A DNA stretch of 8,756 nucleotides from Betaproteobacteria bacterium (GTDB taxonomy: Bacteria; Pseudomonadota; Gammaproteobacteria; Burkholderiales; Burkholderiaceae_C), in assembly GCA_947448675.1 (NCBI GenBank), contig CANFOR010000118.1:1-8756 (forward strand), read 5' to 3'. Each line of letters opens with the position of its first letter. Position 1 is the first letter of the stretch. Positions 5,870 through 8,756 of the stretch are shown one piece after another. Under the pieces are notes generated by a model. The model was not told where the DNA came from and ran no database searches. It saw nothing but the letters and a program-made list of their open reading frames with translations. Both the position numbers and the translations under genes were made by a program.

Positions 5870-6793
5870 TTACGGGCCTGGATGGGCCCCCGCGTGCGCC
5901 GCTTGCGCCAAGCACAGGTCGGCCCAGGCCTTGGCCTTTTCGCCGGGGCTGCGCAGCAGCACTTCCAGCGGGTAGCTCACCACCACGGGAATGCCGGCGT
6001 AGCGGTGCACCTGGCCGCGCAGCTTGCCCAGGGGCAGGCTGGCGACGTCGGGCACGCTGGCTTGCAGCAAAGCCTCGGCAGCGGCCTTGCCCAGGGCCAA
6101 AATAATTTGCGGTTGCAGCAGGGCGATTTGGCGCTGCAAAAAGGGCGCGCATTGCGCCAGCTCTTGCGGCTCGGCCTTGCGGCCCTGGGACGGGCGGCAC
6201 TTGAGTACATGGCTGAGGTAGACCGCCGCCTGCGGTGCATCAGCCGTGCGCGACAGGCCCAGCGCACGCAGCATGTTGCCCAGCAACTGGCCTGCCGGGC
6301 CGGCAAAGGGCTGGCCGCTGGCGTCTTCGGCGTCGCCCGGTGCATCGCCCAGCACCAACCAACGCGCTTGCGTGCTGCCCGCGCCAAACACGCTGTGGCT
6401 GCGGCCCTGGCACAGGCCGCAGGCCGTGCATTGCGCCGCTGCTTGCGCGAGCGCGGGCCAGTCCATGCCCTCGATGCCCGCTGGGCGCTCACCCAAGACA
6501 CTGGCGCCTTGGTTTCGTACAGCAAAAGCGGCTGGAACGCTCGCCAATTGTGCGTATGCAGCTATATTTTTTGTAGCAACTGCAGTCGGCAGGGCTGGTT
6601 TTGCGAGGCTTTCGATGGCATCGGGTAGCCACACCGCAACGCCCATTTCTTGCAGCATGGCGCGCTGGCGGGCGTCGAGTTGCAAAGCGCTGGCGGGCGG
6701 GCTTGGCACTGCGGGCGCATCAGGCGCTGCGTCAGCCTGTGCTGCATCAAGCTGCGCTGCCAAGGGCTCGGCCCATACGCTGGCGCTGCTCAT
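5870..6793 (-). CDS. Family-4-like uracil-DNA glycosylase with an atypical active site
   Basis: The family removes uracil from DNA and carries a 4Fe-4S cluster. This protein has 307 residues: a low-complexity Ala/Pro N-terminal region (1-110) and a glycosylase domain (about 120-298). The four expected cluster cysteines are present: C122 and C125 in QCTAC, C199 in LKCRP, and C215 in AQCAPFL. The uracil-stacking Phe is kept (F163 in QPFAGPAG). Three positions differ from the usual family-4 pattern as I know it: GDAPGDAED (149-157) where GE-x-PG is normal, SHVLKCRP where the residue before V is normally Asn (H195 here), and SYPLEVLLR (273-281) where YHP with a key His is normal. Activity or substrate may therefore differ. 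The start overlaps the rimI stop by ATGA; pyrF follows after 9 bases. Residues 73-88 are encoded by palindromic element copy C. Confidence 0.88.
   Translation of the reverse strand: MSSASVWAEPLAAQLDAAQADAAPDAPAVPSPPASALQLDARQRAMLQEMGVAVWLPDAIESLAKPALPTAVATKNIAAYAQLASVPAAFAVRNQGASVLGERPAGIEGMDWPALAQAAAQCTACGLCQGRSHSVFGAGSTQARWLVLGDAPGDAEDASGQPFAGPAGQLLGNMLRALGLSRTADAPQAAVYLSHVLKCRPSQGRKAEPQELAQCAPFLQRQIALLQPQIILALGKAAAEALLQASVPDVASLPLGKLRGQVHRYAGIPVVVSYPLEVLLRSPGEKAKAWADLCLAQAAHAGAHPGP
6530..6577 (-). repeat. Dispersed palindromic element, copy C (inside the uracil-DNA glycosylase gene)
   Basis: On the minus strand the core GCTACAAAAAATATAGC (6577-6561) is followed by TGCATACGC (6560-6552), 5 bases, TGGC, GAGC and GTTCCAGCC. 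It shares ATAGCTGCATACGC exactly with copy A and most of the remaining tail. It is in the sense direction of the gene, and the core starts on a codon boundary. It encodes ATKNIAAYAQLASVPA in the linker before the catalytic domain. Read in the same phase, intergenic copy A would give ATNLIAAYA. Confidence 0.75.
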
Positions 6794-7275
6794 AGTTTGA
6801 AGCTCATGACGATGGCGTCTTCACGCACGCCATCGCTCGCGGGGTAGTAGGCTTTGCGCAGGCCCACGCGCCGAAAGCCGTTGCTGCGGTAGACATGCTG
6901 GGCGCGCTCGTTGCTGGCGCGCACTTCGAGCCACAGCCATTGCGCGCCCTGGCCGCGCGCCCAGATCGCCAAGGCGTCAAGCATCACCTGGGCCCAGCCC
7001 TGGCGCTGCCAAGCCGGGGCCACGGTGAGGTTGAGCAAATGCACTTCGTCAACGCCCTTCATAGCGACAAAATACGCCAGCAACACGCTCTGCTGTTGGC
7101 CTGGCACCGGGCCGGTGAGCATTTGCATGTGGTAGCCGTGCTGCAGTGAGTCCATAAAGTTGCCGCGCGACCAGGGGTGGGTGTAGGCCTGGCACTCCAC
7201 CGCCAGCACCTGGCCCAGGTGCTCGGCGGCCATGGGCTCCAACTGCGCCTCTTGGCTTTGCAGCACGGCGCTCAT
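6790..7275 (-). CDS. rimI: Ribosomal protein S18 alanine N-acetyltransferase (RimI)
   Basis: RimI is a GNAT acetyltransferase that modifies the N-terminal alanine of ribosomal protein S18 using acetyl-CoA. The protein has 161 residues, about the usual size. HLLNLTVAPAWQRQGWAQVML (split as HLLNLTVAP and WQRQGWAQVML, about 79-99) forms the acetyl-CoA binding motif. LEVRASNERAQHVYRSNGF (116-134) contains the Glu and Tyr used in catalysis in the family (E117, Y129 here), and YYPASDGVREDAIVM (143-157) is the typical ending. I chose the ATG at 7275 because GGGAG lies about 7 bases upstream and the ATG overlaps the tsaB stop as ATGA. The frame is open further upstream, but that sequence is tsaB read out of frame. 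Its stop overlaps the udg start in the same way. Confidence 0.95.
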   Translation of the reverse strand: MSAVLQSQEAQLEPMAAEHLGQVLAVECQAYTHPWSRGNFMDSLQHGYHMQMLTGPVPGQQQSVLLAYFVAMKGVDEVHLLNLTVAPAWQRQGWAQVMLDALAIWARGQGAQWLWLEVRASNERAQHVYRSNGFRRVGLRKAYYPASDGVREDAIVMSFKL

Positions 7276-8027
7276 GCCACAACTCCCGCGCCGGGCAACG
7301 CCACAACGTGCGCAGCGGCCTGTGCTGCAGGGTTTGCAGCAGCGTTTGCAAGGGCATGTTTTTCGGCCTCGCGCTCGGCCGTGGTCTTGGCCACTTTGTC
7401 GCGCACATACAGGGGCAGGGCGTCTTCGGCATGCACCGCCAAGCCCGCTGCCAGCAGGGCAGGGCACAGGCGCAGCAGGGCCGCCGCCGTGGGCAAAACT
7501 GCGTAGCTGGGGCCGCTGTAGGCCATGCGCTGGGCGTAGGCGGCGTGGCCATTGCCAGCGAGCACAAAGCCTTCGGGAACCTGCAGATTTTCAGGTGAAA
7601 CCAGCTGGTAAGGCGTATCTAGATTGCGTAGAGCGCTACTAAAATCGTAGCATGCTGCGTACAACTCACCCATGCGCGCGTCCATTGCGGCCACCACTTG
7701 TTGCGCGCCATGGGCATGGCGCGCAAGCTCGGCCACGGCCAGCAAGGTGGGCACCGGCAGCAGCTTTACGCCTGCGCCAAAACCCAGGCCCTGGGCCACC
7801 GAGCAGGCCGTGCGCAGGCCGGTAAAGGAGCCGGGGCCGCTGCCAAAGGCTATCGCGTCGAGCTGCGCAAACGCCAGACCGGCTTGCTGCATTAGCGCTT
7901 GCAGGGCTGGGATCAAGCTGGCCGAAGACAGCGCACCGCCTGCACCGCTGTGCTGCCAGATTTGGCTACCGTTTTGCACGGCGGCAGACAGGGCTTCGGT
8001 GCTGGTGTCGAAGGCGAGGATTTTCAT
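7272..8027 (-). CDS. tsaB: tRNA threonylcarbamoyladenosine biosynthesis protein TsaB
   Basis: TsaB is the non-catalytic ASKHA-fold partner of TsaD, needed with TsaE to make t6A37 in ANN-decoding tRNAs. The protein has 251 residues, a little longer than usual. MKILAFDTST opens the fold, GSGPGSFTGLR (62-72) is the hallmark loop, MDARMGELYAACY (115-127) and PLYVRDKVAKTTAERE (205-220) are family segments. After about residue 222 an Ala-rich tail (HALANAAANPAAQAAAH and beyond) extends the usual C-terminus. Residues 126-141 are encoded by palindromic element copy D, in a variable loop. The ATG at 8027 lies in the third unit of a 14-base tandem repeat and has no good Shine-Dalgarno, so coupling to upstream translation is likely. 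It overlaps rimI by ATGA. Confidence 0.96.
   Translation of the reverse strand: MKILAFDTSTEALSAAVQNGSQIWQHSGAGGALSSASLIPALQALMQQAGLAFAQLDAIAFGSGPGSFTGLRTACSVAQGLGFGAGVKLLPVPTLLAVAELARHAHGAQQVVAAMDARMGELYAACYDFSSALRNLDTPYQLVSPENLQVPEGFVLAGNGHAAYAQRMAYSGPSYAVLPTAAALLRLCPALLAAGLAVHAEDALPLYVRDKVAKTTAEREAEKHALANAAANPAAQAAAHVVALPGAGVVA
7283..7287 (-). promoter_or_regulatory. Ribosome binding site of rimI
   Basis: GGGAG on the minus strand lies 7 bases before the ATG at 7275, inside the end of tsaB. It decides the rimI start over the longer open frame. Confidence 0.7.
7604..7651 (-). repeat. Dispersed palindromic element, copy D (inside tsaB)
   Basis: On the minus strand the core GCTACGATTTTAGTAGC (7651-7635) has 5-bp arms GCTAC/GTAGC. 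It is followed by GCTCTACGC (7634-7626), 5 bases, AGAT, ACGC and CTTACCAGC. ACGC lies at the same offset as in the other copies, and the last box resembles those of C and E; the TGGC box is lost. It is in the sense direction of tsaB but in a different codon phase from copies B and C, giving CYDFSSALRN. Confidence 0.6.
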
Positions 8028-8058
8028 GCGGGAGTGCTCATGCGAGAGTTCTCATGCG
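8017..8058 (-). repeat. 14-base tandem repeat with overlapping stop/start codons between the transporter and tsaB
   Basis: Three units on the minus strand: CGCATGAGAACTCT (8058-8045), CGCATGAGCACTCC (8044-8031) and CGCATGAAAATCCT (8030-8017). Each contains ATGA. The first TGA ends the transporter gene; its overlapping ATG opens a five-codon ORF (MRTLA, 8055-8038) whose TGA overlaps the next ATG (MSTPA, 8041-8024), whose TGA overlaps the tsaB ATG at 8027. MRTLA resembles the tsaB start MKILA, so the units look like duplications of the tsaB start. Confidence 0.7.
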
Positions 8059-8756
8059 GCTACCGAAACGCTAGCAACGGGTTTAGGCGCTGCAGCGCGC
8101 ACACCGACCACAATGCCCAGGGTCACCAGGGCCAAGCCCGCGAGCAGGTTCCAGTACAGCGGCTCGCCCAAAAACAGCACCGCGCCCAAGGCCGAGAGGC
8201 CGGGCACCAGGGCCGTCATCATGGTCGAGCGCACCGGGCCAAAGTATTGGATCATCTTGGTAAAGGCAATGCCCGAGATCACCACCGAGCCGCCGCCCTG
8301 CCAAAAAGTTTGGAACAAAATTTCGCCCAACGGCGCGTGGGCCAAATGGCTTTGCACCAGGCCCAGCGCCACGCCCAGCAAATACAGCGGCAGATAGCTC
8401 AGGGCAGAGAACACCACCACCGCAATGGTGGCCTGCACGGCTTGCAACTGGTACTTGCGGCACAGCACGGTGTAGCTGGCCCAGCAGGTCGAGGCGCAAA
8501 CAAAAAGCACATCGCCGCGCCAGACCTGCGCGCCGTGTGCATCACCCAGCAAGGCCTTGAACAAAGACGCACCACCCACCAGCATGGCCCCGCCAAAAAT
8601 CATGGCCAGGCCGAGCCAGCGCGCGCCATGTGGGCGCTCACCCAAGAGCCACACAGTGATGAGCGTGGTTGACAAAGGCAGCATGCCGGGCATCAGCACC
8701 GAGCCATGCGCAGCGGGCGCGTAGGTAAAGGCGGTGTAGGCCAGCACGGCATAGCC
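8052..8756 (-). CDS. DMT-superfamily EamA-domain transporter, C-terminal 234 residues (5' end outside window)
   Basis: This is an inner-membrane drug/metabolite transporter; the substrate cannot be told from the sequence. The frame is open to the right edge, so roughly the first 60 residues of a family protein of about 300 are missing; a GTG at 8747 is internal, not the start. The visible part begins in the first EamA repeat (YTAFTYAPAAHGSVLMPGM, then the typical LLGERPHGARWLGLAM), and the second repeat starts near GDVLFVCASTCWASYTVLCRKY and ends with LGEPLYWNLLAGLALVTLGI. The last residues (KPVASVSVAA) are encoded in part by a GCTA-N9-TAGC palindrome at 8059-8075. It is distinct from the eamA-like gene near the left end, and it probably heads or belongs to the tsaB-rimI-udg-pyrF transcript. 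Confidence 0.92.
   Translation of the reverse strand, partial: GYAVLAYTAFTYAPAAHGSVLMPGMLPLSTTLITVWLLGERPHGARWLGLAMIFGGAMLVGGASLFKALLGDAHGAQVWRGDVLFVCASTCWASYTVLCRKYQLQAVQATIAVVVFSALSYLPLYLLGVALGLVQSHLAHAPLGEILFQTFWQGGGSVVISGIAFTKMIQYFGPVRSTMMTALVPGLSALGAVLFLGEPLYWNLLAGLALVTLGIVVGVRAAAPKPVASVSVAA
8059..8075 (-). repeat. Palindrome-only site of GCTA-N9-TAGC form at the 3' end of the transporter gene
   Basis: GCTAGCGTTTCGGTAGC on the minus strand pairs GCTA-x-CG with CG-x-TAGC. It abuts the 14-base tandem repeat directly at 8058. The centre is not AT-rich and the ACGC tail box is absent, so membership in the dispersed family is uncertain. Confidence 0.35.

Noticed and set aside
5621..6628. 335-codon + strand open frame opposite pyrF and the glycosylase
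   Set aside because: It spans two clear minus-strand genes, and its Ala/Gln/Gly/Arg-rich translation has no recognisable domain.
7276..7467. 64-codon upstream extension of the rimI frame
   Set aside because: It overlaps tsaB out of frame, is Cys/Arg-rich, and the ATG at 7275 has a good ribosome binding site and an ATGA overlap.
1..8756. Search for a defence system, mobile element, CRISPR array or RNA gene
   Set aside because: No transposase, integrase, nuclease-toxin, regularly spaced repeat or tRNA-like cloverleaf could be recognised; the genes are housekeeping or common envelope genes.

Overview
The window is a GC-rich bacterial segment. Gene content, codon use and protein similarity point to the Betaproteobacteria, order Burkholderiales, most likely family Comamonadaceae; this is inferred from recognised protein families, not from a database search. 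All genes are ordinary chromosomal ones. I see no rRNA, tRNA, CRISPR array, integrase, transposase or prophage gene.

Layout. On the + strand lie the 3' end of uvrA (1-225), a 350-base gap rich in stem-loops, and a 10-TM DMT-family exporter resembling EamA (576-1502). From there to the end all genes are on the - strand. A secreted/lipoprotein pair, DUF1800 (4918-3068) followed by the Tat-exported DUF1501 protein (3058-1604), converges on eamA. Upstream, in transcription order, is a tight run: a second DMT/EamA transporter cut by the right edge (8756-8052), tsaB (8027-7272), rimI (7275-6790), a family-4-like uracil-DNA glycosylase (6793-5870) and pyrF (5860-5030). tsaB/rimI and rimI/udg overlap by ATGA, so these genes are very likely co-transcribed and translationally coupled.

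The most interesting signal is not a gene. A 17-base imperfect palindrome of form GCTA-N9-TAGC with an AT-rich centre recurs across the window. In five places (405-451, 987-1034, 1550-1597, 6530-6577, 7604-7651) it is followed by a shared tail of about 30 bases, with ACGC at the same offset each time. A sixth, slightly diverged candidate is at 2794-2841, and three palindrome-only sites are at 240-256, 3246-3262 and 8059-8075. Several copies lie inside reading frames: in the linker between the two halves of EamA, in the N-terminal linker of the glycosylase, and in a variable part of TsaB. Others lie between genes, and one supplies a terminator hairpin. Every tailed copy points the same way as the gene it sits in or beside. 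This looks like a dispersed, frame-tolerated palindromic element, comparable in behaviour to the palindromic elements inside Rickettsia genes.

Two other points stand out. The junction between the second transporter and tsaB is a 14-base tandem repeat in which each unit carries an overlapping stop/start (ATGA), giving two five-codon mini-ORFs between the genes. The uracil-DNA glycosylase keeps its four iron-sulfur cysteines but differs from the usual family-4 pattern at three active-site positions.
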